DNA of 34,554 nucleotides from positions 1-34,554 of IMG/VR virus record IMGVR_UViG_3300047319_000427. One strand, written 5' to 3'. Origin of the DNA: a virus. Shown here piece after piece: positions 1 through 6,061 of the stretch (position 1 is the stretch's first letter; each line of letters begins with the position of its first letter). Made by a program: the position numbers and the translations under genes. Under the pieces are notes generated by a model. The model was not told the DNA's origin. It did not search any database and saw nothing but the letters and a program-made list of their open reading frames with translations.

Positions 1-90
1 ACGTCGTTCTTCATCCACGCGACCCGGGAGAATCTTGTCGTGAATAAGGAAGTTAAATCTGAAATAGCTGAAGATGATCTAATATTTTAA
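1..90 (+). CDS. C-terminal end of an unknown protein, cut by the window start
   Basis: Frame 1 is open from the first base and ends at TAA (88-90). It encodes 29 residues beginning TSFFIHATRENL and ending in an acidic tail, AEDDLIF. The next gene starts three bases after the stop, so this is the upstream member of the same + strand operon. Too little is left to name a family. Acidic, hydrophobic-tipped tails like this occur on phage replication proteins such as single-strand binding proteins, but that is only a loose resemblance. Confidence 0.6.
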   Translation, partial: TSFFIHATRENLVVNKEVKSEIAEDDLIF

Positions 91-92
91 TT

Positions 93-317
93 ATGATCTG
101 GGTAATTGAAAAGCTTTGGACTGATAGTTTTGAAAACCAATCTAGCGCAGCAAGTGGATATTCTCCGGAGGGATATTGCAGCTCCGAGGAAGAAGCTGAT
201 GCTTTAATAAAAGAAGCTGGTGAGTATAAGGGAGATTGCTGGTCATTAAGGATATTAAAAAAAACTTATATGATAAGGCGCAAGGTTCCTTTAAATCTTT
301 TAACCAAGGATAACTAA
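93..317 (+). CDS. Small hypothetical protein, 74 aa
   Basis: I do not recognise a family. The protein starts MIWVIEKLW, has an acidic middle with a run of Ser/Glu (SSEEEADALIKEAGEYKG, about residues 30-47) that reads as one amphipathic helix, and ends in a basic tail (RRKVPLNLL). The aromatic/charged mixture and the tight fit (two bases after the preceding stop, one base before the next ATG) support a real gene. Its position in a run of small + strand genes suggests an early accessory function. Confidence 0.65.
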   Translation: MIWVIEKLWTDSFENQSSAASGYSPEGYCSSEEEADALIKEAGEYKGDCWSLRILKKTYMIRRKVPLNLLTKDN

Positions 318-318
318 A

Positions 319-525
319 ATGAAACAAGGAACCTTGCCTAAATTTGAGATTGATAAATCTATGGTGTCTAAAGCAAGAGAGCATCTTCTGTCATTAGATC
401 CATACTACCGCACAGAATTTATAGATCAGATTAGAGAAGGGTTTTGCGAAGAATGCGGACGAGAGCTAGAGAGACATAATATCCACTGCTTTTATAAACA
501 ATGCCATTGCATGAATGATGAATAA
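319..525 (+). CDS. Small zinc-ribbon-like protein, 68 aa
   Basis: The C-terminal half contains CEEC (residues 43-46) followed by two more cysteines in CFYKQCHC, spaced like a small zinc-binding ribbon. The N-terminal half is predicted helical (SKAREHLLSLDPYYRTEFIDQ). Such mini zinc proteins are common in phage early regions, where they may bind nucleic acid or a host protein; the exact role is unknown. The start ATG follows the previous stop by one base. The last eleven bases overlap the next gene, so the two are probably translationally coupled. Confidence 0.65.
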   Translation: MKQGTLPKFEIDKSMVSKAREHLLSLDPYYRTEFIDQIREGFCEECGRELERHNIHCFYKQCHCMNDE

Positions 526-724
526 TATGAAACAAGACATCCAAATCAGAGAAGTATCGGATTTAATGAAATGGAAGATTCAAGAATATGACGGGCTTTG
601 TGATTCTGAAGTTCCAGCTAATACACCTCATGCCGTGCAATTTGATGGTAAATGGTATGACCACGATAGTTTTTATGAATTCAAAGAAGAATGCACGAGT
701 GAGTTTTACGAGAAAATGGACTGA
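515..724 (+). CDS. Small acidic hypothetical protein, up to 69 aa
   Basis: No family recognised. The protein is strongly acidic and aromatic (WKIQEYDGLCDSEV, FDGKWYDHDSFYEF) with no membrane segment. Three in-frame ATGs lie at 515, 518 and 527. The last begins one base after the upstream stop (TAA 523-525) and would give MKQDIQIREVSDLM, 65 aa; it is at least as likely as the longest form. The stop lies three bases before the next gene. Confidence 0.6.
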   Translation: MMNNMKQDIQIREVSDLMKWKIQEYDGLCDSEVPANTPHAVQFDGKWYDHDSFYEFKEECTSEFYEKMD

Positions 725-727
725 TTT

Positions 728-970
728 ATGAACATCAATCTCTCAACCAGACAAGCGGTGGGCAAGCTGGCAGAAACTAACTTAATTAAGGTACTTAGAG
801 AAGTGGATGGAGTGCCCGGATTATGTGTGAGGTATTTTCCTCGTGAGGTCATCATTAAAGAGATTGCCTCAAATCAAGTGACGGTGACCGGACCGGAAGC
901 GATTAAGAAGGGTTACTCGATGAGCCTGAAGGATGAGAACGGGGTATGTTTTATTGAGAGTAGATCATGA
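728..970 (+). CDS. Hypothetical protein, 80 aa
   Basis: Unknown family. The sequence is soluble and beta-prone (EVIIKEIASNQVTVTGPEAI) with an N-terminal helix (TRQAVGKLAETNLIKVLREV). It overlaps the following membrane-protein gene by four bases (ATGA at 967-970), the classic coupling arrangement repeated through this operon. It may act together with that membrane protein, but nothing in the sequence states the function. Confidence 0.6.
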   Translation: MNINLSTRQAVGKLAETNLIKVLREVDGVPGLCVRYFPREVIIKEIASNQVTVTGPEAIKKGYSMSLKDENGVCFIESRS

Positions 971-1158
971 AACGATTTCTAGCATACTTGTTGATGAGTC
1001 CGATGGCGGCTTTGTTAATATTTTGTATCTATGCTTGGATTGATATTATTTTCCTTAAAAATCAAGGACGGTATTTTCTTAGTTTTGTTATATCTTTTGT
1101 CCTTATCTTCATCCCCTTCATTTGCGGAATTCACCTGTTATCGAAGGAGAAGAAATGA
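967..1158 (+). CDS. Small two-span membrane protein, 63 aa
   Basis: Two hydrophobic stretches, about residues 5-28 (AYLLMSPMAALLIFCIYAWI) and 37-56 (YFLSFVISFVLIFIPFICG), are joined by a short polar loop, with a basic tail SKEKK. This fits a helical hairpin in the inner membrane. It overlaps its neighbours by ATGA at both ends. Away from the late lysis genes, an early membrane protein like this could serve in superinfection exclusion or host membrane alteration; that is inference. Confidence 0.6.
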   Translation: MKRFLAYLLMSPMAALLIFCIYAWIDIIFLKNQGRYFLSFVISFVLIFIPFICGIHLLSKEKK

Positions 1159-1235
1159 AAACGCCTGAAATCATAGGAAATTGTTTTTCCATAGCTGCAA
1201 TTATCATCAATATTATTATTATTTGCATGTCATAA
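1155..1235 (+). CDS. Micro membrane peptide, 26 aa
   Basis: Translated directly: it starts MKTPEIIGNCFS and ends in one hydrophobic span (AAIIINIIIICMS). The ATG overlaps the previous stop (ATGA at 1155-1158) and is preceded by GAAGGAGAAG, a good ribosome site. The next gene starts two bases after the stop. These features favour a real coupled microprotein over chance. Confidence 0.45.
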   Translation: MKTPEIIGNCFSIAAIIINIIIICMS

Positions 1236-1237
1236 CT

Positions 1238-1927
1238 ATGAAACCACTCGACCTACAGCAGCTTGAGAAGGATATGGAAGGCGTTACTAGGGATGGAAGA
1301 GCTGTTCTTATTATTGCAATTACTTCAGGGAAATACTGCATTAAAGGAACTATTGGATTGATTCCGATGGCGTGGTCTCGGGATGGTAAATACTGCGAAG
1401 GCTATTCTCATGGAGAAGCACTTGACCTCTTCAACAAGCCCTCATGTGCACATGAAGAGAAAGAAGCGAAGGCGGGGAAGATGAAAGATTATCCAAATAT
1501 GGAAGCGAAGATGGAAGATTTGAGTAATACGTGTTTTAAGAATCATTCCGCTAAACCCGCAACCGAACCTTCCTCATCATGTGAGACATTTGGATGGAAA
1601 GAAGCGGCTAAATTATGGGCTGAAGGAGTGGAGATTGAGATGTTTGATGAAGGACAATGGTATCCATTATGTGTTGCTGCTTACTCGTTATCTAGTTCAA
1701 GGATCTATTTCAAAGAAGACGCCAAATACAGACTCAAACCCCTTCCCCCACAAGAGCACTCAATAAAAATGTGGGTGAATGTATATGGAGAGAAAAGCAT
1801 TGGATCATGGCTTTATAATTCTAAAACAGAAGCTGATTCAGCGCAATACCAAGGGAGATTTGCATGCGTGCCGGTTATGATCAAATTTCACAAGGGCCAA
1901 GGGCTTTCCCTCAATCAACCTCAATGA
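1238..1927 (+). CDS. Phage hypothetical protein with TRDGR-type N-terminal motif, 229 aa
   Basis: I place the start at 1238 (MKPLDLQQLEKDMEG) because it follows the micro-ORF stop directly; a longer frame reaches 1181 but overlaps that ORF. Residues about 16-55 (VTRDGRAVLII, then WSRDGKYCEGYSHG) resemble a widespread phage motif of unknown function in which a TRDGR segment is followed by a W-x-x-x-G strand. A linker rich in Glu, Lys and Ser follows, then a second aromatic region (WKEAAKLWAEGVEIEM, WYPLCVAAY) that looks like another small beta domain. The function is unknown. The stop overlaps the next gene by ATGA. Confidence 0.6.
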   Translation: MKPLDLQQLEKDMEGVTRDGRAVLIIAITSGKYCIKGTIGLIPMAWSRDGKYCEGYSHGEALDLFNKPSCAHEEKEAKAGKMKDYPNMEAKMEDLSNTCFKNHSAKPATEPSSSCETFGWKEAAKLWAEGVEIEMFDEGQWYPLCVAAYSLSSSRIYFKEDAKYRLKPLPPQEHSIKMWVNVYGEKSIGSWLYNSKTEADSAQYQGRFACVPVMIKFHKGQGLSLNQPQ

Positions 1928-2295
1928 ATATGAAAGAAGAAACTTGGGATTTAAGGAAGGCGGTTAGGAAAGCATTTAAGGATTTAAATGAACCTTGGAG
2001 CGCATCACCGGAGATGATTGAAAATCGTTTGTGCAAAGAAATCACATCCAAAATTCAATGTCCTTATGTCGTTAATGCCGATGAGGGGACTTCGCATTGT
2101 GAATTAGCAAATTCAAGTGTCACCGCGCTGAAGGCTGAACTCTTCAAATGCAAAGAGAGACTTGAGGCGGCTCAGAAGGTGGTGGAAGCAGCTAGGATGT
2201 GTATTTATCACGGCTCAAATGAGCATGACATAGCTGCACTTGCCACCATCGCCAACTACGACCAGCTCACATCAAAACCACAACCTCCGGTTTAG
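1924..2295 (+). CDS. Hypothetical coiled-coil protein, 123 aa
   Basis: The preferred start is the ATG at 1924 (MNMKEETWDLRKAVRKAF), which overlaps the previous stop by ATGA; a longer frame begins at 1864. The middle (SVTALKAELFKCKERLEAAQKV and onwards) has heptad-like spacing and reads as a coiled coil, and the tail is NYDQLTSKPQPPV. Similar short coiled-coil proteins are frequent in phage early operons but have no set function. No catalytic motif is seen. Confidence 0.6.
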   Translation: MNMKEETWDLRKAVRKAFKDLNEPWSASPEMIENRLCKEITSKIQCPYVVNADEGTSHCELANSSVTALKAELFKCKERLEAAQKVVEAARMCIYHGSNEHDIAALATIANYDQLTSKPQPPV

Positions 2296-2327
2296 CCGCG
2301 ATAGATCCCAAAGAATAATTTATTCCC

Positions 2328-2513
2328 ATGAATGAACAAAAAGCGCGAGAGATCCTTGGAGATGAGATAACAAAAGAAGGAGGATTGTATGATCTTGGAC
2401 ATTACATGTGCTGGCATCCTACTGACACAAGAATCACTTTAGATTGTGCATTTGAAGTTGAAGAACTTGAAGCCATCGTCTGGTGGATGAAAAATCATGG
2501 AAAAGCAAAATGA
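2328..2513 (+). CDS. Small phage protein of the ILGDEI/LYDLGHY type, 61 aa
   Basis: The sequence MNEQKAREILGDEI, LYDLGHYMCWHPTDT and LEAIVWWMKNHG matches a pattern I recognise from many phage and prophage genomes: a short protein with a glycine-rich turn, a W-x-P strand and a C-terminal helix with paired tryptophans. Its role is not established. It overlaps the RusA-like gene by ATGA at 2510-2513, so it is probably co-translated with a DNA-processing protein. Confidence 0.7.
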   Translation: MNEQKAREILGDEITKEGGLYDLGHYMCWHPTDTRITLDCAFEVEELEAIVWWMKNHGKAK

Positions 2514-2869
2514 CTAAAAATGAACTCTCCCGACGATTTCCAAACGCCAGCGAAGCCTTCCTCAGAGCCAATAAAGATCGAGTTGAGAGTGAGGGGGAGA
2601 GTCCCAAGCCTGAATGCAATCTTGGCAATGAATCATTGGGGAAGGACGAAGTTAAAGAAGTCAATTCAGGCCGCGTTAAAATCATCTATCACGTCTTCCG
2701 TAGCCGCCTCTGTGATCCAGACAATGTATTCCTCAAGTACCACACCGACGGACTCCGATACGAAGGACTTATTAGAGATGACAGGAACCAAGATATTGAG
2801 ATTGAAGTTGAACAATTTAAAAGCCGGGAAGAATTTGTAATTATAACTCTAATATACCCAAATGAGTAA
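2510..2869 (+). CDS. RusA-like Holliday-junction resolvase, catalytic C-terminal half in frame
   Basis: Residues 58-119 carry the RusA core: a strand (VKIIYHVFRSRL), then CDPDN (68-72), YHTDGLRYEG (77-86) and RDD (89-91). These acidic positions match the metal-binding aspartates of RusA (the D-x-D-N motif and the later DD). The family cuts four-way DNA junctions, which in phages helps resolve recombination or replication intermediates. The N-terminal part (MTKNELSRRFPNASEAFL) is not the usual RusA N-terminus; that segment (PSLN...) is found in an overlapping +1 frame from 2520. Length is 119 aa, normal for RusA. The start at 2510 overlaps the upstream stop by ATGA. Confidence 0.65.
   Translation: MTKNELSRRFPNASEAFLRANKDRVESEGESPKPECNLGNESLGKDEVKEVNSGRVKIIYHVFRSRLCDPDNVFLKYHTDGLRYEGLIRDDRNQDIEIEVEQFKSREEFVIITLIYPNE
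2520..2840 (+). CDS. Overlapping frame encoding the RusA N-terminal motif, 106 aa
   Basis: This frame lies wholly inside the RusA-like gene, shifted by one base. Residues 18-53 (PIKIELRVRGRVPSLNAILA, then MNHWGRTKLKKSIQAA) look like the RusA N-terminus: a strand, PS-x-N, an aromatic/basic segment and a basic helix. Its remaining C-terminus is Ser/Thr/Lys-rich and has no domain features. Either it is expressed as part of a frameshift product with the catalytic half, or it is a separate overlapping gene, or it is a relic of a broken resolvase. No canonical slippery heptamer is present; GTTAAAG (2651-2657) and GTTAAAA (2675-2681) are the nearest sequences. Confidence 0.45.
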   Translation: MNSPDDFQTPAKPSSEPIKIELRVRGRVPSLNAILAMNHWGRTKLKKSIQAALKSSITSSVAASVIQTMYSSSTTPTDSDTKDLLEMTGTKILRLKLNNLKAGKNL

Positions 2870-3335
2870 AACACATGGAGGAACAATTGGAAGAAAAACC
2901 GGAGGCAAAGAAGCTAGGGAATATATTCGATGGATAGCGATGAAATCTAGATGTCATAATCCAAATAATAATAGATATAATTTATACGGCGGCCGCGGGA
3001 TTAAGGTATGCGAAAGATGGAAAAACAGTTATGAAAATTTCTTAAAAGATATGGGTTTATGTCCGGAAAATCATTTCCTTGATAGAATTGATTCTAATAA
3101 AGAATATAGCCCTTCAAATTGTCGATGGGTTACCCAAAAAGAACAGCAAAACAATAGAAGGAATAATTTCAGGATTGAATTTAAAGGCATAATAAAAACT
3201 TCGGCTCAATGGGCTGAAGAATTAAATTTTAATACAACCACCATTCATGCTCGCCTTTATAAATTGGGATGGACAATAGAAGAAACTTTAATGACGCCGC
3301 TTCGCAAATGCAGGGCAAGAATTGGTACGTCTTAA
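2862..3335 (+). CDS. Free-standing homing-type endonuclease (HNH/AP2-like), 157 aa
   Basis: The order of motifs, RCHNP (30-34), YGGRGIKV (42-49), ERW, LDRID (73-77) and NCRWVTQKEQQNNRR (86-100), is typical of a large phage and bacterial family annotated as HNH or AP2-like endonucleases. A C-terminal helix-turn-helix (about 111-146, AQWAEELNFNTTTIHARL) would bind DNA. Such genes are usually selfish homing genes placed between functional genes. It overlaps the end of the RusA-like gene by eight bases. Lower GC than its neighbours (AATAATAATAG-type stretches) fits separate acquisition. The domain looks complete. Confidence 0.7.
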   Translation: MSKTHGGTIGRKTGGKEAREYIRWIAMKSRCHNPNNNRYNLYGGRGIKVCERWKNSYENFLKDMGLCPENHFLDRIDSNKEYSPSNCRWVTQKEQQNNRRNNFRIEFKGIIKTSAQWAEELNFNTTTIHARLYKLGWTIEETLMTPLRKCRARIGTS

Positions 3336-3365
3336 TTACCTTAACCTATCCATAGAAAGAATACA

Positions 3366-3536
3366 ATGAACGACCGATATAAAGTATTACAAGCAATGAT
3401 TATTGGAGGAATTGTATTCCTATTTATTGGAGTCATTGCTTACCGAGAGACGCATCCTGCAATGGATCATTCCGTGGATAACGGAGTAATAAATAAGTCC
3501 GTATATGGAACTAATATCATCACCATATTAAAATGA
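3366..3536 (+). CDS. Small single-span membrane protein, 56 aa
   Basis: Translated directly: MNDRYKVLQAMIIGGIVFLF leads into a single membrane span (about residues 11-26), followed by a polar tail of about 30 residues ending NIITILK. The ATG lies 30 bases after the homing-endonuclease stop, with AGAAAG upstream as a weak ribosome site, and the stop overlaps the next gene by ATGA. Coupling to another membrane protein suggests that the following three genes form a membrane-associated set. Function unknown. Confidence 0.55.
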   Translation: MNDRYKVLQAMIIGGIVFLFIGVIAYRETHPAMDHSVDNGVINKSVYGTNIITILK

Positions 3537-3853
3537 ACACATCCGATCGCGGAACTAAATGGCTCTTAACCTTAATATGGATCATTTCATTGATGGGGGT
3601 CGTTTCCGTCATGATGCTTATTAAATATGGAAAGAACCCGGTGCAAACCGACATCACACACCCTCCTCAAGCTTTGACGGTTACATCCAAAGTATTCACC
3701 ACATTGAAACAAAAGAAAATCTTAGTCATGGGAAACAACGTAACCTTAATTAAAGTCACAGATAAAGAATGGAAGATGTTAGAGAAAGAGTTTCCGAATA
3801 GACTGACCACTCAGGACATCACCTTTTACAGCGATAACGTTAAATCTAAATGA
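3533..3853 (+). CDS. Membrane-anchored hypothetical protein, 106 aa
   Basis: An N-terminal membrane span (about residues 9-31, WLLTLIWIISLMGVVSVMML) is followed by a soluble domain of about 70 residues with basic and beta-prone segments (QALTVTSKVFTTL, KKILVMGNNVTLIKVTDKEW). It may be anchored with the domain in the periplasm or cytoplasm; topology cannot be settled. It overlaps both neighbours by ATGA. I recognise no family. Confidence 0.6.
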   Translation: MNTSDRGTKWLLTLIWIISLMGVVSVMMLIKYGKNPVQTDITHPPQALTVTSKVFTTLKQKKILVMGNNVTLIKVTDKEWKMLEKEFPNRLTTQDITFYSDNVKSK

Positions 3854-4215
3854 AAACCTTATTATACGACTTATTTTGTTGGATATGCGTTCCCTTCGGT
3901 GTGCTCATGATGGGCTATGAGATTTTAAGTGATAAACCGTTCTTCTTTCTTAGAAGAGAAATTAGGGGAGGCAAAGGGAATGTTAAATGGAAGACGTTAG
4001 GCTCAAAACCTAATTTCACTGGTAAATACTGGGTGAGAACCAAGCCTTTTACTTACAAGGAAGTGTGGTTTGATGAGAATGGATGGAGCAAGAAATCGGG
4101 AGAATTTAAATACTGGCTGGATGATGAGGTTAACTATAGTCCTGACAGAATGACCCTCAAACCTAGCTGGGCTGATGTTTCCTATGATGAATACTGCATT
4201 AGGAAGGCACTTTAA
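3850..4215 (+). CDS. Hypothetical protein with N-terminal hydrophobic segment, 121 aa
   Basis: Residues 4-24 (LLYDLFCWICVPFGVLMMGY) can span or associate with a membrane. The rest is aromatic and charged (GKYWVRTKPFTYKEVWFDEN, WLDDEVNYSPDRM), reading as a compact beta-rich domain. No known motif is seen. It is coupled to the upstream membrane-protein gene by ATGA and followed after one base by another micro membrane protein. Confidence 0.6.
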   Translation: MKTLLYDLFCWICVPFGVLMMGYEILSDKPFFFLRREIRGGKGNVKWKTLGSKPNFTGKYWVRTKPFTYKEVWFDENGWSKKSGEFKYWLDDEVNYSPDRMTLKPSWADVSYDEYCIRKAL

Positions 4216-4216
4216 T

Positions 4217-4312
4217 ATGAATATACCTATATCAACAATAGCATGGCTGGCATTAGGACTTTTAACTCTTCTCTGTATGGCGGGAGCAACTCTACTGAGA
4301 GGGTGGATGTGA
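4217..4312 (+). CDS. Micro membrane peptide, 31 aa
   Basis: Read directly: MNIPISTIAWLALGLLTLLC continues into MAGATLLRGWM and a stop. One hydrophobic helix fills most of the peptide, with a single Arg near the end. The ATG begins one base after the previous stop, and the stop is five bases before the next likely start. The length and placement match the other micro-genes of this operon. It is too short to prove by composition alone. Confidence 0.45.
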   Translation: MNIPISTIAWLALGLLTLLCMAGATLLRGWM

Positions 4313-4317
4313 GCGCG

Positions 4318-4566
4318 ATGAAACCAGTCCAAGCCATCTGCCTACTCTGCAATGAAATGTATCTGAAACGTGCATATAACGGTAAATTTTGTCCTGCCTG
4401 TAAGGATAAAGCTTCAAAGATGAAGAGTCGTCAACACCGAGATGAATTGATTGAACAGATCAAGAAAGCAGTCTCTAGGGGGAAAGCGATACACTTGGCT
4501 AAGATGACAACGAAGGATATTAAGCTGGTGAAAGCGTTTTATGCTAAAGCAGGATTTTTAAGGTAA
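4318..4566 (+). CDS. Small zinc-finger protein, 82 aa
   Basis: I start it at 4318 (MKPVQAICLLCNEMYLKRAY), which avoids overlap with the micro membrane gene; a longer frame begins at 4243. CLLC (residues 8-11) and CPAC (24-27) form a classic four-cysteine ribbon. A strongly basic helical part follows (KDKASKMKSRQHRDELIEQI), then MTTKDIKLVKAFYAKAGFLR. A nucleic-acid-binding role is likely from this layout. The stop is four bases before the ParB-like gene, suggesting a shared DNA-related function. Confidence 0.65.
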   Translation: MKPVQAICLLCNEMYLKRAYNGKFCPACKDKASKMKSRQHRDELIEQIKKAVSRGKAIHLAKMTTKDIKLVKAFYAKAGFLR

Positions 4567-4570
4567 TTCT

Positions 4571-5440
4571 ATGGTTGCTCTACAATCACCCCAACTATCG
4601 TTTGAACCGCATAAGCTGGCACTCTGTATGCCTGCAATGAATCCATTCGCATTTGATGAGTTCTGCGAGAACATAGCTAGGAATGGCCAGAATCAACCAG
4701 GAATGGTCTTTGAGGGGAAACTGCTCGATGGGAACCACCGGTACAAAGCATGCCTTAAAGCGGGTTTAACGTTCAAATATGAGGAGTTTAAGGGGTCCTA
4801 TAGCGACGCCATTGAATACGTGGCAGCTCAGAATCTTGAGAGAAGGCATTTAACGACCTCTCAGAAGGCTTGTGCTGCTGCTTTATTGCATGAATGCATG
4901 AAGCAATCACCATATGATTTTAAACCCCCCGGCGAGAAGAGATATGGCAATGACCCCAAACGTAGAACCTCCTTCAAAATTGCTAACATCTTTGGAATAG
5001 GTAAAACAACTGTAGAAAGAGCTGCTATCGTAAGAAAGAAAGATAGAAGTCTATTTAACAGAATCTTAAACGGAAGTGTAAAACTAGATGCAGCCTATAA
5101 CAGGGTGAGAGAGAAAAAGCCCGTTAACTTCGATAAAAAACCATACCTGCTAAAAGGCTTCAATTCCGAGATAGAGGATGGAATTCGACTACCAGATGAT
5201 CCTTTACCAGTTGAAATCAAAGTTCCCATGGTGTTTGACAGTCTTGACCATATCATGATTTTCCATCACCAGCTTCTTAAACGTGGTTTAGAGGCCCATA
5301 TTCACGCTACAAACGATCAGAAATGGGCTTGTGTCTATACGCTCTATGGTACACCCCCAAGACCTTTTAAACCCCTAGACTACGCTCCCGACATCCGTAC
5401 CGCCATCGTCAGAGCGGGGCGTGAATACCTAAAGATCTGA
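4571..5440 (+). CDS. ParB-like nuclease-domain protein with HTH, 289 aa
   Basis: The N-terminal half holds the ParB/Srx-type fold: GQNQPG (39-44), LLDGNHRYKAC (51-61) and AAQNLERRHLTTSQ (85-98), the box I-III order of ParB proteins. A helix-turn-helix follows (about 134-163, FKIANIFGIGKTTVERAAIV). The last 110 residues are of unknown type. In plasmids ParB binds centromere sites; in phages stand-alone ParB-like proteins are often DNA-binding or CTP-binding regulators of gene expression or DNA modification. No ParA is visible here, so true partition is doubtful. It sits four bases after the zinc-finger gene. Confidence 0.7.
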   Translation: MVALQSPQLSFEPHKLALCMPAMNPFAFDEFCENIARNGQNQPGMVFEGKLLDGNHRYKACLKAGLTFKYEEFKGSYSDAIEYVAAQNLERRHLTTSQKACAAALLHECMKQSPYDFKPPGEKRYGNDPKRRTSFKIANIFGIGKTTVERAAIVRKKDRSLFNRILNGSVKLDAAYNRVREKKPVNFDKKPYLLKGFNSEIEDGIRLPDDPLPVEIKVPMVFDSLDHIMIFHHQLLKRGLEAHIHATNDQKWACVYTLYGTPPRPFKPLDYAPDIRTAIVRAGREYLKI

Positions 5441-5441
5441 T

Positions 5442-5468
5442 TTGACTATCCTGATGAACTTGTATAAG
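5442..5468 (+). promoter_or_regulatory. Weak sigma70-like promoter candidate
   Basis: TTGACT (5442-5447) and TATAAG (5463-5468) match the bacterial consensus at five of six positions each, but the spacer is only 15 bases instead of 17. It lies in the short gap after the ParB-like gene and could drive the micro-gene and the HNH gene. The short spacer keeps confidence low. Confidence 0.25.
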
Positions 5469-5476
5469 TTGAGTAT

Positions 5477-5542
5477 ATGGTAACAATCATCACCGGCATG
5501 TTGGTTATTGTGATTATGTACAAAGTTATCTTTGAAAAATGA
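5477..5542 (+). CDS. Micro membrane peptide, 21 aa
   Basis: MVTIITGMLVIVIMYKVIFE followed by K and stop: almost entirely hydrophobic with a short charged tail. No good ribosome site is visible (AAGTTGAGTAT upstream), but it fills the gap between the ParB-like and HNH genes exactly, ending three bases before the next ATG. It resembles the other micro membrane peptides in this operon. Confidence 0.35.
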   Translation: MVTIITGMLVIVIMYKVIFEK

Positions 5543-5545
5543 TTT

Positions 5546-6061
5546 ATGGATAGAAACAGGCGCGCTGAACTGTTCCATGAAAGATTAAACAATTCTGGAT
5601 TTTCTTCCTATAAAGAATATCTGGGATCAAGCGAGTGGAAAGAGAAAAAGTTAGAAGCTAAGGTCTGTTGGGGTCAAAAGGCAAATAAATGTTCATTTTG
5701 CAGGGATTTTATGGATGTCTGGCATCATAAATCCTATGTTCGAGTAGGCGGGAATGAGGGACCAAAAAAAGATCTAATTCCTCTTTGCAATAATTGCCAT
5801 CAATATCTTCACTGGTTGGCGTCAAATGCTAATATCAGATGGATTACTTGCAAGATGCGAGTACAAGCTGGAAAGCTTAAATCAACCCAAAAAGGAAAAA
5901 CATTTCTTTCCCCCATTCAAATTAGAATTCGACTTAGATCGAAATTCAACGGATGGGGTAGAAAGTGGGGGAGGAACATGGATTTAATTCCTCCTGTATG
6001 TTCCGACATCAGGAGAGAGGCTAATCCGGTAGCACAGATTGATAAAACGGAGGTGGTGTAG
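5546..6061 (+). CDS. HNH endonuclease, 171 aa
   Basis: CSFC (49-52), WHHKSYVR (59-66), DLIPLCNNCH (76-85) and a final His (89) form a zinc-supported HNH nuclease core: the H-H pair of the first strand, an asparagine/cysteine turn and the last catalytic His. HNH enzymes nick or cut DNA; in phages they act in packaging or as homing genes. This one is far from the terminase, so a homing or accessory role is more likely. The C-terminus is basic. Its last 41 bases overlap, tail to tail, the end of the internal virion protein gene on the other strand. Confidence 0.7.
   Translation: MDRNRRAELFHERLNNSGFSSYKEYLGSSEWKEKKLEAKVCWGQKANKCSFCRDFMDVWHHKSYVRVGGNEGPKKDLIPLCNNCHQYLHWLASNANIRWITCKMRVQAGKLKSTQKGKTFLSPIQIRIRLRSKFNGWGRKWGRNMDLIPPVCSDIRREANPVAQIDKTEVV

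Noticed and set aside
1181-1237. Longer start for the 229-aa protein (reaching 1181)
   Set aside because: It overlaps the micro membrane frame 1155-1235 and adds an unlikely low-complexity stretch (HQYYYYLHV). The ATG at 1238 follows that frame directly.
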